Of a DNA stretch of 64,000 nucleotides, positions 8,482 through 17,255 are shown piece by piece; the stretch's first letter is position 1; the number at the start of each line of letters is the position of its first letter. A program made the translations under genes and the position numbers. Under the pieces are notes generated by a model that was not told where the DNA came from, ran no database searches, and worked only from the letters and a program-made list of their open reading frames with translations. The stretch spans positions 41,706 through 105,705 of the forward strand of contig JAHDXO010000022.1 in NCBI GenBank assembly GCA_023382975.1, in the 5' to 3' direction. Source of the DNA: Pirellulaceae bacterium (GTDB taxonomy: Bacteria > Planctomycetota > Planctomycetia > Pirellulales > Pirellulaceae).

Positions 8482-10262
8482 TCTTCGCGAACTACGCTCG
8501 CTTGGCCCGCTGAAGTTTGGTTGGCGATCCGGCATTGCTCTAGTTCGACTTGAACCGCATCCCGTTCCCCGTGCCAAGCAGCGAAATCCGGAAAACGTTC
8601 GACCAAGTCGGCAAAGATGCGCGCCGCCTCTTCATACAAGGGCAGGGCGAGTTCGGGATGTCCTGACTTGGTGTGTACACTCGCGACCCACCAGCACGCC
8701 ATCGCCAAGTCCCGTTGCCAGCCCGCGTTGCTCGCGTCCTGCTCGGCCAAGCGGCGTGTGATCGTCAGAGACTCCCCAAACGCAGCCTGAGCCTCTACCA
8801 ACCTGCCTTGCGCCTGAACTACTCGTCCCAACCGTCTCAACGCCACGGCAAGGTCTTGTTGCCAGCTCGCATTGTTCGGATCCTGGTCGGCGAGCCAACG
8901 ACTGATCGTCAAAGACGCCTCAAATGACGCCTCGGCCTCGCCCAATTCGCGTTGAGCTTCCAGCACGCTGCCCAACCGGTTATGTCCAACCGCCAAGTCC
9001 CGTTGCCAACCCAAGTTGCTTGGATCGCGACCAGTCAGATCAAGGCCAATTGACAGGGACTCCTGAAACGCCTGGTAGGCCTCGTTGAATCGCCGTTCCG
9101 TTTGCAGCATCGCTCCAAGTCGAATCAGACTAACGAATAGGTCGCGTCGCCAGACCGAGTTGTTTGGATCTCGCTCGGCGAGAGAGCGAGTCATCGCCAA
9201 ATCCTGCTCGAACGCTTCCCACGCTTCGCTCGATTTGCCCAGCATTTGGAGAACATTACCCAACCTGGAATACGTCGTCGCCAAGTCCCGTTGCCAAACA
9301 ACGCTGCTGGGATCCTGATCGACCAAGCGTTGGCTGAGAGCCAAGGATTGCTCAAAGGCCGCTTGAGCTTCGACCAATTGCCCACGCTTCTGGAGCACAT
9401 CCGCTACTCGGCTATGCACCACGGCGAGTTCTCGCTGCCAACTTGTGTTGTGCGGCTCTTGAACGGCCAGTTGCTGGCTAATCGTCAGCGACCTGCCAAA
9501 CGCCTCGTAGGCTTCGGGTAGTCGTCCCTGTGCGCCAGCGACATCACCGATCAAGCAATGGGCATCGGCCTGGGCACGCAAGTCGTCTGTTGCGATCGCC
9601 CGATTCAGAATATCAATAGCGTCGTCGCCAAGTTGCGCTGCTTCGCCCCGGGCGACTCGGTTCCAAGCGATGCACAACGACGCCCATACGCCGGCACGAT
9701 CGCGCAGCAGATTGCCTGCCAATAACTCCCGCAGAGCCACAGCAAGCGCGTATCGGTCCTCGGGACGTGCGCTACCCGTCCATTCGCGTTCCAGCCGCTC
9801 GAGTTCGTCGGCAGCTTCGTCCGGGGCGCAGCACAGTCGGTGGTAGATCCACTCGATGCGGCCGGCGGGGCTGGGGTCCTTGGCGAAGTAGTTTGCGACG
9901 CGCTGGCTCCACGTGCGGAACGATTCCAGCCGCTCGGCCGCGAGCCAGCAGCGTAGCGCCAGCCGGCTGGCTTCGTGAACGTTCACCGCGTCGTCGCCGC
10001 GTGCCGGGAAAGGTTCGATGACGGTCAGCTTGCGCAGCCGCGTCAGTTGTGCCGCGGCGGACTCGGGGGAAATTTCCAGCAGTGCCGCGAGGATGCCGGC
10101 GTCGCACCAGTGCGGGATGGCCGCCGCTTGCAGGGCCGTCTTCAAGTCCGCTCGCTCGTTGTCCGCCAAAGTAGGAAAAGCAAGGTCCACCGTCGCCAGC
10201 GTCAACCGGGCCGGATCGCCCTGGGCGGCTTGGAGGACTCGCAGTTGTTCGGTGATGTCCAT
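8478..10262 (-). CDS. Winged-helix/TPR protein, second half of a split STAND (NLR-like) protein
   Basis: A 594-residue soluble protein. The first 130 or so residues contain a winged-helix-like segment (AALLEISPESAAAQLTRLRKLTVIEPF), as found after the NTPase domain in NB-ARC/STAND proteins. The rest is TPR solenoid. About six consecutive 48-residue units match a pattern like G-L-EAQAAFEQSL-(I/L)-RLA-QDPSN--WQRDLA---RLG-VL. The start ATG at 10262 lies one base after the TGA of the upstream TIR-NTPase gene (TGATATG), so the two are co-translated. An in-frame start further upstream would only overlap that gene. STAND proteins use the TPR array to recognise a ligand and release the NTPase for oligomerisation. 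Here sensor and NTPase are on separate chains. TPR identity is certain; the immune role is inferred. Confidence 0.85.
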   Translation of the reverse strand: MDITEQLRVLQAAQGDPARLTLATVDLAFPTLADNERADLKTALQAAAIPHWCDAGILAALLEISPESAAAQLTRLRKLTVIEPFPARGDDAVNVHEASRLALRCWLAAERLESFRTWSQRVANYFAKDPSPAGRIEWIYHRLCCAPDEAADELERLEREWTGSARPEDRYALAVALRELLAGNLLRDRAGVWASLCIAWNRVARGEAAQLGDDAIDILNRAIATDDLRAQADAHCLIGDVAGAQGRLPEAYEAFGRSLTISQQLAVQEPHNTSWQRELAVVHSRVADVLQKRGQLVEAQAAFEQSLALSQRLVDQDPSSVVWQRDLATTYSRLGNVLQMLGKSSEAWEAFEQDLAMTRSLAERDPNNSVWRRDLFVSLIRLGAMLQTERRFNEAYQAFQESLSIGLDLTGRDPSNLGWQRDLAVGHNRLGSVLEAQRELGEAEASFEASLTISRWLADQDPNNASWQQDLAVALRRLGRVVQAQGRLVEAQAAFGESLTITRRLAEQDASNAGWQRDLAMACWWVASVHTKSGHPELALPLYEEAARIFADLVERFPDFAAWHGERDAVQVELEQCRIANQTSAGQASVVREE

Positions 10263-10263
10263 A

Positions 10264-11424
10264 TCAGAACGCCGGACCAAGAAGTTGTGCGAGCAGACTG
10301 GCTCGGTTCGAAGCACGACGGCAGGCCTCCTCGACGAATGCCAGAGTCAGGTCGTCATGGTGCTGCCGGCCGTAGTCGAACCATTCTTCGGCCGGCGGCG
10401 GCACCAACTGGAGCGTGGGCTGCGCAACCGCGGACCAGACGGCGCCGGCCGTGTCCGGCAGTTTCTGCCCCGCGATCACCACGCGCAGCCACGCGGCGCG
10501 GATCAGCGACGGCAGCAGTTGCTTCTCGATCCAGTCCGCCGCGTCGCCCGCCATTTCGTAGGTGTCGAAGATCAGCAGCGTGGGACGGGCTCGTTGCTTC
10601 AGGCCGTCGAGGATCTGTCTCAGCCGGTCATCCAGCCGCGAGCCCGGCGATGGCGCGGGTACTCCCAGCTCTTGGACCAGGGCGTTGATCTCGCGGTCCA
10701 TATCCGTCGTGCCCTTGAAGTCGAACCGCCCACAGGCCAAGTCCGGGATGGCCAACGCATTGGCGAGCATCTGCCGGGTGATGTGGCTCTTGCCGGTTTC
10801 ACTGGCGCCGCGGATCGGCAAGTAACGCTGGTCCACGCCGGCGGTCAGCAATTGGGCAAACGCTTCGCGCGCCCCGCTGTGGTCTGCCATCGGCCAAGAC
10901 AGCGTCGGGGGACTTGCGGGCCAGTGCGGGTCCGCGGATGTCCCAGCCTGAGCCGTCGTCAGGCCCGGTTCGATCAAGCCCAGCCGATCGCCAATCAACT
11001 GAGCGACCTCGGCCGCGCTGCGCTCTCGCACGTCTGGGGCGATTGTCGTTTCCAAGATTCCTTCCACGTCGCCATCGCCGACGCGGAGCGGCAGAACGGC
11101 GAGCCGTTCGCGTTGATCGCGAGAAGCCCGAGCCTTGAACATCCGCGCGCGGATCGCCTCGTATTCGGCCCGCGTCCACGGCCGGTCGTCGTAGTCCTTC
11201 GAGACGCACAGCACGGCCAGCGTGCTCTGAGTGCCGTAGATCTTCTGGAGTTTCAGGTCGGCACCTTCGCCAGCCAGATAGTGTTCGTACCACTCGTCGA
11301 AGAACACCGTGCCGTGGCCCAGTCGCTGCTCGACCGCCTCGGCGATGGCGCGCACCAGCTCGCGCTGCGGGCCAGCCAGCGAGAAGGCGACCAGGAATTT
11401 TTCGGGCCATGGACGTGTGGGCAT
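10264..11424 (-). CDS. TIR/SEFIR-like domain plus P-loop NTPase, first half of a split STAND protein
   Basis: A 386-residue protein. Residues about 8-110 form a TIR_2/SEFIR-like domain, with the opening strand FLVAFSLAG, FFDEWY, AVLCVSKDY and the helix PWTRAEYEAIR. Trp83 and Glu87 give the WxxxE arrangement associated with NAD-cleaving TIR domains. A linker leads to a P-loop NTPase: Walker A GASETGKS at 206-213 and Walker B PTLLIFD at about 281-287. The protein ends after the nucleotide-binding domain; the expected winged helix and sensor repeats are encoded by the next gene, whose start is one base after this stop. In known systems, ligand-triggered TIR assemblies deplete NAD+ to abort phage infection. 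No transmembrane segment is seen. A regulatory rather than defensive role remains possible. Confidence 0.85.
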   Translation of the reverse strand: MPTRPWPEKFLVAFSLAGPQRELVRAIAEAVEQRLGHGTVFFDEWYEHYLAGEGADLKLQKIYGTQSTLAVLCVSKDYDDRPWTRAEYEAIRARMFKARASRDQRERLAVLPLRVGDGDVEGILETTIAPDVRERSAAEVAQLIGDRLGLIEPGLTTAQAGTSADPHWPASPPTLSWPMADHSGAREAFAQLLTAGVDQRYLPIRGASETGKSHITRQMLANALAIPDLACGRFDFKGTTDMDREINALVQELGVPAPSPGSRLDDRLRQILDGLKQRARPTLLIFDTYEMAGDAADWIEKQLLPSLIRAAWLRVVIAGQKLPDTAGAVWSAVAQPTLQLVPPPAEEWFDYGRQHHDDLTLAFVEEACRRASNRASLLAQLLGPAF

Positions 11425-11524
11425 CGGGCTGAGATCTGTGAGATAGGTTCCAACCAGAATATCGATTTCGCAGAACCAGCATGGTAATCACCCATCGGTG
11501 CGGAATGCAACCCCGGCGTCGTGC

Positions 11525-11550
11525 GTTGGAGTTCACGCTTCAGCGTGCCA
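11525..11550. repeat. Short palindromic repeat, copy 2
   Basis: Core CACGCTTCAGCGTG at 11534-11547 with GTTGGAGTT before it. It is related to the unit at 8452-8481 and lies in the same orientation, upstream of the TIR operon. Confidence 0.6.
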
Positions 11551-11761
11551 GCGGGTGGGGGCTTGGGGGGGTTTTTCCTGGGGGGGGGGTGGGTTTTGGG
11601 TTAAACCCCCTCCCGGGTTGTTGGGGGTGGCCCCAAACCCCCCCCCGACCCCGTGTGTTGGACCCGCGCCGAGCTTGGGTTCCAGCGCGGTTTGCTGGCC
11701 GCGCCGGATTTGGTAGACTTCGCGAGATCGGCGAACGAGTGCTGTTTTCCGGAGGTTTTCC

Positions 11762-11768
11762 AGGGAGG
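11762..11768 (+). promoter_or_regulatory. Ribosome binding site that fixes a GTG start
   Basis: AGGGAGG ends six bases before the GTG at 11775. It decides against the ATG-started frame that would run back through the homopolymer region. Confidence 0.75.
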
Positions 11769-11774
11769 ATCAGC

Positions 11775-13586
11775 GTGGCGGAGATCAAGGTGCGTGAGCG
11801 GTGGGGATCTCGGATTGGCGTGATTCTGGCGGTCGCCGGTTCGGCCGTGGGGCTGGGGAACTTCCTGCGGTTTCCCGGGAACGCCGCTCAGAACGGCGGC
11901 GGCGCGTTCATGCTGCCCTACTTCATTTCGCTGCTGGTGCTGGGGATTCCCATGTGCTGGGCCGAATGGACGATGGGCCGGTACGCGGGCGTGCGGGGAT
12001 TCAATTCGGCTCCGGCGATCTACACGGTGATCTGGCGGAACCGGATCTCGAAGTACTTCGGTTCGCTGGCGGTGCTGATCCCGTTGGTGATCTACATGTA
12101 TTACGTGCTGATCGAGGCCTGGTGCCTGGGCTACGCCATCAATTACCTGACGGGCTCGCTGATGTTGGGATCGGACGCTTCGAAGTACAGCGCGTTCTTC
12201 GCCAACTTTGTCGGCATCGAGTCGGATGGTGCGTTGTTGGCCGAAGGGAATCGCACCTGGCTGCTCGTTCTGATCGGAGTGTTCGTCTGCAATTTCATCC
12301 TGATCTACCGCGGCGTGAACAAGGGCATCGAGACGTTCTGCAAAGTGGCCATGCCGATCATGATCGTGCTGGGGCTGATCGTGTTGCTGCGAGTCCTGAC
12401 GTTGGGGACGCCCGATCCGACAAAACCGGACCAGTCGGTGATCGGAGGGCTGGGGTTCATGTGGAATCCGCATCCCGAAAAGCTGTGGGACTTCCAGACG
12501 TGGCTGGCCGCGTCCGGCCAGATCTTCTTCAGTCTGTCGGTCGGGTTCGGCATCATCGTGAATTACGCCAGCTATCTGTCCGAGAAAGACGACTTGGCCC
12601 TCAGCGGCTTGACGTCCTGCAGCATGAACGAGTTCTTCGAAGTCTGTCTGGGCGGACTGATCACGCTGCCGGCGGCGTTCATTTTCCTGGGCGTGGCGGC
12701 CAGTGGTTTCACCGGTTCGACCTTCGCCCTCGGCTTTCAGGCGCTGCCGAACGTTTTTGCCATGATGCCCGCGGGGCAGTTCTTCGGGTTCCTGTGGTTT
12801 TTCATGCTCTTTGTGGCGGCGATCACCAGCAGCGTTTCGATGTTGCAGCCGGTGATCGCGTTTTTGGAGGAGGGATTCGCGCTGAAACGCCATGCCTCGG
12901 CCGCCGTGCTGGGCGTGCTGTCGGCGATGGGCTGCTTGTTCGTCCTGTACTTCTCGAAGAATCTGGTCGCGCTGGACATGATGGACTTCTGGGTAGGCAG
13001 CGTGGCGTTGTTCATGCTGGCGATGATTCAATCGTTCCTGTACGCTTGGATGTTCGGGATCAAGCGGGGCGACGAGGAACTGCACCGCGGCGCCCACATC
13101 CGGATCCCGTGGGTGGTTCAGTTGATGCTCAAGTTCGTTGTTCCCGTGTACTTGGCGGCCATCTTCATCGGGTTCTGCTACCAGAAGCTGCCGAGTTTCG
13201 ACAAGCCGGAGTTCGAGACTTCGGCCCGCCATGCCGCGTCGCTGTCGGACGGGCTGTTGTCGGAATCGTTGGCGGCGGAGTTTGCGAAGCGAGAGTTGAT
13301 TCTGCCGGAGGAACCTGCGGTTCTCCGCGAACGCGGCGGAGCGGCCGACGAGAGCTGGCGGATTGTCGATGCGAGCGAGAATCTGCTGTACCGGATCGTG
13401 CCCGGTCCGGACGGTCTGGTGATCAAGTCGCGTCAGCCAGGATATGTGGAATCGATCTCCCGCAGCCGCGTGGCCACGCTCACCGTGCTGTTCATTTCCG
13501 TGCTATTCGGCTTTGTCTTGGTCCTGGTGCATATCGCCGGCCGACGCTGGCAGGCCGAGGGACGTTTTGAGAACATCCCCGCCTAA
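11775..13586 (+). CDS. Sodium:neurotransmitter symporter (SNF) family transporter
   Basis: A 603-residue polytopic membrane protein, starting from GTG at 11775 behind a strong ribosome site. The N-terminus WGSRIGVILAVAGSAVGLGN followed by FLRFPGNAAQNGGGAF is the family signature, covering the unwound TM1 sodium and substrate region. TM segments recur through residue about 470. A soluble insert of roughly 90 residues (about 475-565) then separates a final TM (LTVLFISVLFGFVLVLVHIA). The family couples amino-acid-like solute uptake to sodium. The late periplasmic or cytoplasmic insert before the last helix is unusual compared with minimal bacterial homologues such as LeuT (about 510 residues). 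Substrate cannot be read from the sequence. The next gene is convergent, so this appears monocistronic. Confidence 0.93.
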   Translation: MAEIKVRERWGSRIGVILAVAGSAVGLGNFLRFPGNAAQNGGGAFMLPYFISLLVLGIPMCWAEWTMGRYAGVRGFNSAPAIYTVIWRNRISKYFGSLAVLIPLVIYMYYVLIEAWCLGYAINYLTGSLMLGSDASKYSAFFANFVGIESDGALLAEGNRTWLLVLIGVFVCNFILIYRGVNKGIETFCKVAMPIMIVLGLIVLLRVLTLGTPDPTKPDQSVIGGLGFMWNPHPEKLWDFQTWLAASGQIFFSLSVGFGIIVNYASYLSEKDDLALSGLTSCSMNEFFEVCLGGLITLPAAFIFLGVAASGFTGSTFALGFQALPNVFAMMPAGQFFGFLWFFMLFVAAITSSVSMLQPVIAFLEEGFALKRHASAAVLGVLSAMGCLFVLYFSKNLVALDMMDFWVGSVALFMLAMIQSFLYAWMFGIKRGDEELHRGAHIRIPWVVQLMLKFVVPVYLAAIFIGFCYQKLPSFDKPEFETSARHAASLSDGLLSESLAAEFAKRELILPEEPAVLRERGGAADESWRIVDASENLLYRIVPGPDGLVIKSRQPGYVESISRSRVATLTVLFISVLFGFVLVLVHIAGRRWQAEGRFENIPA

Positions 13587-13717
13587 TGCCAGATCCGGTT
13601 TGTTCACGGCCTCGGTCTTCCGCGCCCGCCGGGGCACGGCGATGACGATGCTGCTCACGGAAATCAAATCGCGGGAAGACGCAAGTCATTCACCTGCTCC
13701 GGTACGCGGTCGCATCG

Positions 13718-15700
13718 TCACTTGGCGGATTCCTCTTGCCTCGGCTTGATCACGATGGTCCAGTCGCCCTGCGTCTGGGGCTTCGAGGCGTGCAGGAAGA
13801 TCCGTTGCAAGTTTGGTCCCCACGCGGCTTTCAGACTGGTGTCCTCCAGCGGGATCGTCTCGAACTGTGCCTGCAACTGGTCCGGATCGTAACAGATTAG
13901 TAAGTCCACTCCGGCACGGGCCTTCCAGAGCCGAATTCGACCTTCGTCCAGCAACTCGACATCGCACGGCGTCATCAAGTGCTGCACGACGTCCGACAAT
14001 TCTTCGCGCAGCGTGAAACGATCGTGCAGTTGCAGACAATCGCCCCGCAGCAGGCGGACGGTCCGGGCCCAGGATTGGATTCCGGCTGCTTTGGGGTAGG
14101 CCGGGGCGATGTCGAGTTGCAGTTCGGCAACGGCGTCGTCGGCTCGGTACCGTACATCCGTCGCCGCGTATTGGCGGCCGGCTTGCTGCATGTGCCCGTT
14201 GACCGACGGCAGGTTGTGATAGGCCGACTGCATCGCCCAGATCTTGTATCGGTCGCCACTGAAAGTCTGCCGCGTGTAGACGGGGCGGCCGACATCGATC
14301 AGCGCCGGCTGACCGTTCTGGTAGACGATGTAGTTTCCCACGTCGTTGTGGTTGTGGCTTTGGCCGTTGTGTCCGCCCCACGCTGCCACGTACAACCCAT
14401 CGGCCGTTCCGGCAGCGTCGCGGGCCGCCATCAACTGCAGATCGGCGTCGCCCAGCCAGACATCGCGCAGCAGCGACGGTTGAACGTTGGCGGAACGCAG
14501 TTCCGCCAGATGGAAAATTGCGTACAACAGACGCATCATGGACCAAGGACCTCGCCGCTCGCCCCATAACTCGTCGCCGACCTGGCCGGATTGTGCCAGG
14601 GCCTGCATCGCCGTGTCTTCGATGCGCTGACCGTAGCGGAAGACCAGATCCCGCGGGATGTCCGAGCGAACGTCGCAATCCCCGACGCACACGAAAGCGT
14701 CCCCGGCCACGTGCATTCGATAGATGTAACGACCGATCTCCCGAACGGTCGCGTCATCGTACACGTCGAACTTGCCTTGCGTTGCGCTGTGCAGCAGTTC
14801 CAGATTGTCAAACAAGCTGGCGCCCGCCCGGCCCCAGTAGCTGGGCCCCTCGTCGCAGCTCCCGTCGGACGGATGAGGCACAAAGAAGCGATCCAGACTT
14901 CGCAGGACCTTCTGGACCAGTTCCTGTCGGCGTGCGTCATCCTCTTCCAGCAGAAGCGTGGCGGCCAGCACATTCGAATTGATCCAGGGGTTCCAGTTGT
15001 TGGGCCGTCCCGCGCCGCGGAATCCCATCCAGCCGAAATCGTCGCGCTCCAGATAGGGCGTCAGGATGCGGCGGTCGATTTCATGCCTCACCCGGCGGCA
15101 GATCAGCGGCGAAATCCCATTCAGACGGTCCTCGAGCAAATAGACGACCCAAGCCAACGAGCTGGCCGTCTCTGCGGAGAACAGCGCGACGACGGGTTCG
15201 GTCGCATCCGGCAATCCGACTCCCGCGCGCTGCACGCCGACATGGGCGGGCCAGGTCCACGAGGTTTCCTCGCAGATGGCCCAAATCACGTTGGCCAACG
15301 GGTCCAGAAACCGGCCGTCGTCCTGGACGCATTCGGCCAACGCCAACCCGTTCAGCATGGCACGTCGTTGCATCCACACGTCCTGGTAGCGGTCGCGATT
15401 GCCGTTGCGGCGGAATTCCAGATACAGCGTTGCCGGGAGAGTGGGCACATCTCGAGCGGCGTATTCCTCGGCCAGCTTCAAGATTGCTTCGCGAGCGTCC
15501 CGCGGGACGTGGTCCCACGCTTCCCGCTCGCCTGCCCTGGCAAACGGCCGCCACGCGGCAGCCGACAGCAGACTCGACGCCGCTCCGGCTTGCGAGAATC
15601 GCTCGGCCAGCGACGCGTTTTCCGCCGCCCCCGCCGTCACGTGAACTGCCCCCGCCAACAGCAACATGCAAGCCGCGTGCGCACCAATCCGTGTCTTCAT
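13718..15700 (-). CDS. Heparinase II/III-family polysaccharide lyase
   Basis: A 660-residue secreted protein. The start at 15700 (MKTRIGAHAACMLLLAG) gives a signal peptide ending near Ala-Gly-Ala-Ala; the earlier in-frame start would place 27 extra residues before it. An (alpha/alpha) toroid region occupies about 60-400, with WNPWINSN and a tryptophan-rich core. A beta-sandwich C-terminal domain contains SHNHNDVGNYIVYQNG followed by ALIDVG, the histidine motif typical of heparinase II/III-like lyases. These enzymes cleave uronic-acid-containing glycans by beta-elimination in the periplasm. It is divergent from the beta-helix/sulfatase pair, and a related lyase occurs at 46400. The exact substrate (heparin, alginate or another glycan) cannot be assigned. 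Confidence 0.88.
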   Translation of the reverse strand: MKTRIGAHAACMLLLAGAVHVTAGAAENASLAERFSQAGAASSLLSAAAWRPFARAGEREAWDHVPRDAREAILKLAEEYAARDVPTLPATLYLEFRRNGNRDRYQDVWMQRRAMLNGLALAECVQDDGRFLDPLANVIWAICEETSWTWPAHVGVQRAGVGLPDATEPVVALFSAETASSLAWVVYLLEDRLNGISPLICRRVRHEIDRRILTPYLERDDFGWMGFRGAGRPNNWNPWINSNVLAATLLLEEDDARRQELVQKVLRSLDRFFVPHPSDGSCDEGPSYWGRAGASLFDNLELLHSATQGKFDVYDDATVREIGRYIYRMHVAGDAFVCVGDCDVRSDIPRDLVFRYGQRIEDTAMQALAQSGQVGDELWGERRGPWSMMRLLYAIFHLAELRSANVQPSLLRDVWLGDADLQLMAARDAAGTADGLYVAAWGGHNGQSHNHNDVGNYIVYQNGQPALIDVGRPVYTRQTFSGDRYKIWAMQSAYHNLPSVNGHMQQAGRQYAATDVRYRADDAVAELQLDIAPAYPKAAGIQSWARTVRLLRGDCLQLHDRFTLREELSDVVQHLMTPCDVELLDEGRIRLWKARAGVDLLICYDPDQLQAQFETIPLEDTSLKAAWGPNLQRIFLHASKPQTQGDWTIVIKPRQEESAK

Positions 15701-15944
15701 CGAACATGCTCCCCGAATGCTAGGAACCACAACCATGATTGTCTCGTGCCGAGTATAGCCGATGGGAATCCGAGAAAGCACCCGCCCAAATCAAGGGGCA
15801 GTGAACTGTGGAACGCATCTTTCATCGCCCACAGCTTGCTCGTCCAAAGTGCGGTCGACGATTGCTTGCGGATAGGTTGGGTCGATTCGCCGGTTGCGAT
15901 ACAATGCACCCGGCACCGTTTCAGTTTTTTGGGAGGCACAGGCC
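15701..15944. other. Divergent intergenic region
   Basis: A 244-base gap between the heparinase-like lyase and the beta-helix gene, which probably holds both promoters. A GGGAGG ribosome site at 15931-15936 serves the right-hand gene. No other feature is recognised. Confidence 0.5.
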
Positions 15945-17255
15945 ATGGGTTGCAAGCGATTCGGACAGAGTGGCAGATTCTGGGGTTTGACTTGTCTGTT
16001 GTTGGTATCGCCGATCGTTGAAGCCCGGGAAATCCACGTCAACCATCAGACGGGCAGCGACCAGAACCCGGGAACGGCGCAGGCCCCGTTGCAGTCGGCG
16101 CGGAGAGCGGTGGCGATGGCCGAGGCGGGAGATGTCGTTCATCTGCTGCCGGAAAATGCGGTCTACCGAGAAATGATTACGATCGCCGACAAACGCGACA
16201 TCACGATCGAAGGCCACGACTGTACGGTCAGCGGTGCCGATCCGCTCCCGGCCGATCCGGCCCAGTGGGAATCCGTGGGCCACGAATTGCACCGCATCCG
16301 GCTCCGGCGGACGATGCAGGACCGGCACATCCTGGTGGTCGACGGCAAGGCGCAGACCATGGGCCGGACCAAGTACATGCTCAACCCGCTGGCCACCCTC
16401 ATCCGACAGGAAGGATTCGAGGCCTTTCGCAACGAGTTGGCGGCGCAGTATCCCAAGCCGCAGGATCTGCAGGAAGGGCAGTTCGCTTGGGAGCCGATCG
16501 ACGAACGCTCAGGCTGGCTGTACGTGAAAGGACCGCTCGACAAGTTGGAATGGGCGGTGCGTTCGCAGGGGATCTACACGGAGCGGGAAGTCCACAACGT
16601 CACGATCCGCAACCTGCACGCGCGCCACGCCCTGAACGATGGCTTCAACATCCACGGCAATGCGCAGAACATCCGCCTGGAACACGTCAGCGGCAACGAG
16701 TGCTTCGACAACGGCATCAGCCCGCACGGCGCCTGCTCGTTTAGCGTCGATGACAGCCGCTTCCTGCGCAACGAAATGGCCGTGGGCAACGACTTCCTGA
16801 CCGAAACGCAGTTCCGCCGCTGCACCATCGGCGAGAGCGTCCAGGAGGAGATCGTGATCCTTGGCGGGCGGCATTTGTTCGAGGACTGCACGATCCTCGC
16901 GACCGGCCCCGTAGCCGTCCGCCTGGGCTACAGCCGGCCGGGCCCCGGCCGAAAAATGGCTCTTGAAGAAATCGCCGCGTCGGGTAAGGACCAAGACATG
17001 AAGCCGCAGTACACCTTTCGACGCTGCACGCTCCAGGGTGTTGCGGGCAAGCCCCGGGGCTTTGTCGTGGGCCCGGACATCAGCGTCGTCATCGAGAAAT
17101 GCGCGCTCACGGGAATCGAATTCCAAGTGGACGCAAGAGCCCATGTCCAGGTGACGGACAGTACGCTGGACGGCAGGACGCTGACAGAAGAAACCATGAG
17201 ACGCCCTCGAGACGGGAGCTTCCGAGGACGTCCGAAAGGACCGATCCAGCCATGA
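15945..17255 (+). CDS. Secreted right-handed parallel beta-helix protein
   Basis: A 436-residue protein from ATG 15945, behind GGGAGG. The N-terminus has a basic start and a hydrophobic stretch (WGLTCLLLVSPIVEA), consistent with a signal peptide. The segment REIHVNHQTGSDQNPGTAQA with APLQSARRAV is the usual opening of pectate-lyase-like/NosD-like beta-helix proteins. Repeats such as VTIRNLHARHALNDGFNIHG and IRLEHVSGNECFDNGISPHG mark successive helix turns. Such proteins bind or cleave acidic polysaccharides; no catalytic residues can be assigned by eye. The stop codon overlaps the ATG of the sulfatase (ATGA at 17252-17255), so the two products are translationally coupled and probably act on the same sulfated glycan. 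Confidence 0.85.
   Translation: MGCKRFGQSGRFWGLTCLLLVSPIVEAREIHVNHQTGSDQNPGTAQAPLQSARRAVAMAEAGDVVHLLPENAVYREMITIADKRDITIEGHDCTVSGADPLPADPAQWESVGHELHRIRLRRTMQDRHILVVDGKAQTMGRTKYMLNPLATLIRQEGFEAFRNELAAQYPKPQDLQEGQFAWEPIDERSGWLYVKGPLDKLEWAVRSQGIYTEREVHNVTIRNLHARHALNDGFNIHGNAQNIRLEHVSGNECFDNGISPHGACSFSVDDSRFLRNEMAVGNDFLTETQFRRCTIGESVQEEIVILGGRHLFEDCTILATGPVAVRLGYSRPGPGRKMALEEIAASGKDQDMKPQYTFRRCTLQGVAGKPRGFVVGPDISVVIEKCALTGIEFQVDARAHVQVTDSTLDGRTLTEETMRRPRDGSFRGRPKGPIQP

Larger units (their letters stand above)
11425..11774. other. Divergent intergenic region with extreme G and C runs
   Basis: This 350-base gap separates the TIR operon from the SNF symporter. It holds repeat copy 2 at 11525-11550. 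From about 11555 to 11652 there is a low-complexity stretch of long G runs (including 10 consecutive G at 11580-11589), then C runs (9 consecutive C at 11638-11646). Nothing protein-like is read here. The symporter ribosome site lies at the right edge. Confidence 0.75.

Noticed and set aside
11481..11774. Earlier ATG-started extension of the SNF transporter
   Set aside because: It runs through the G/C homopolymers and lacks family sequence; GTG 11775 has a strong ribosome site.
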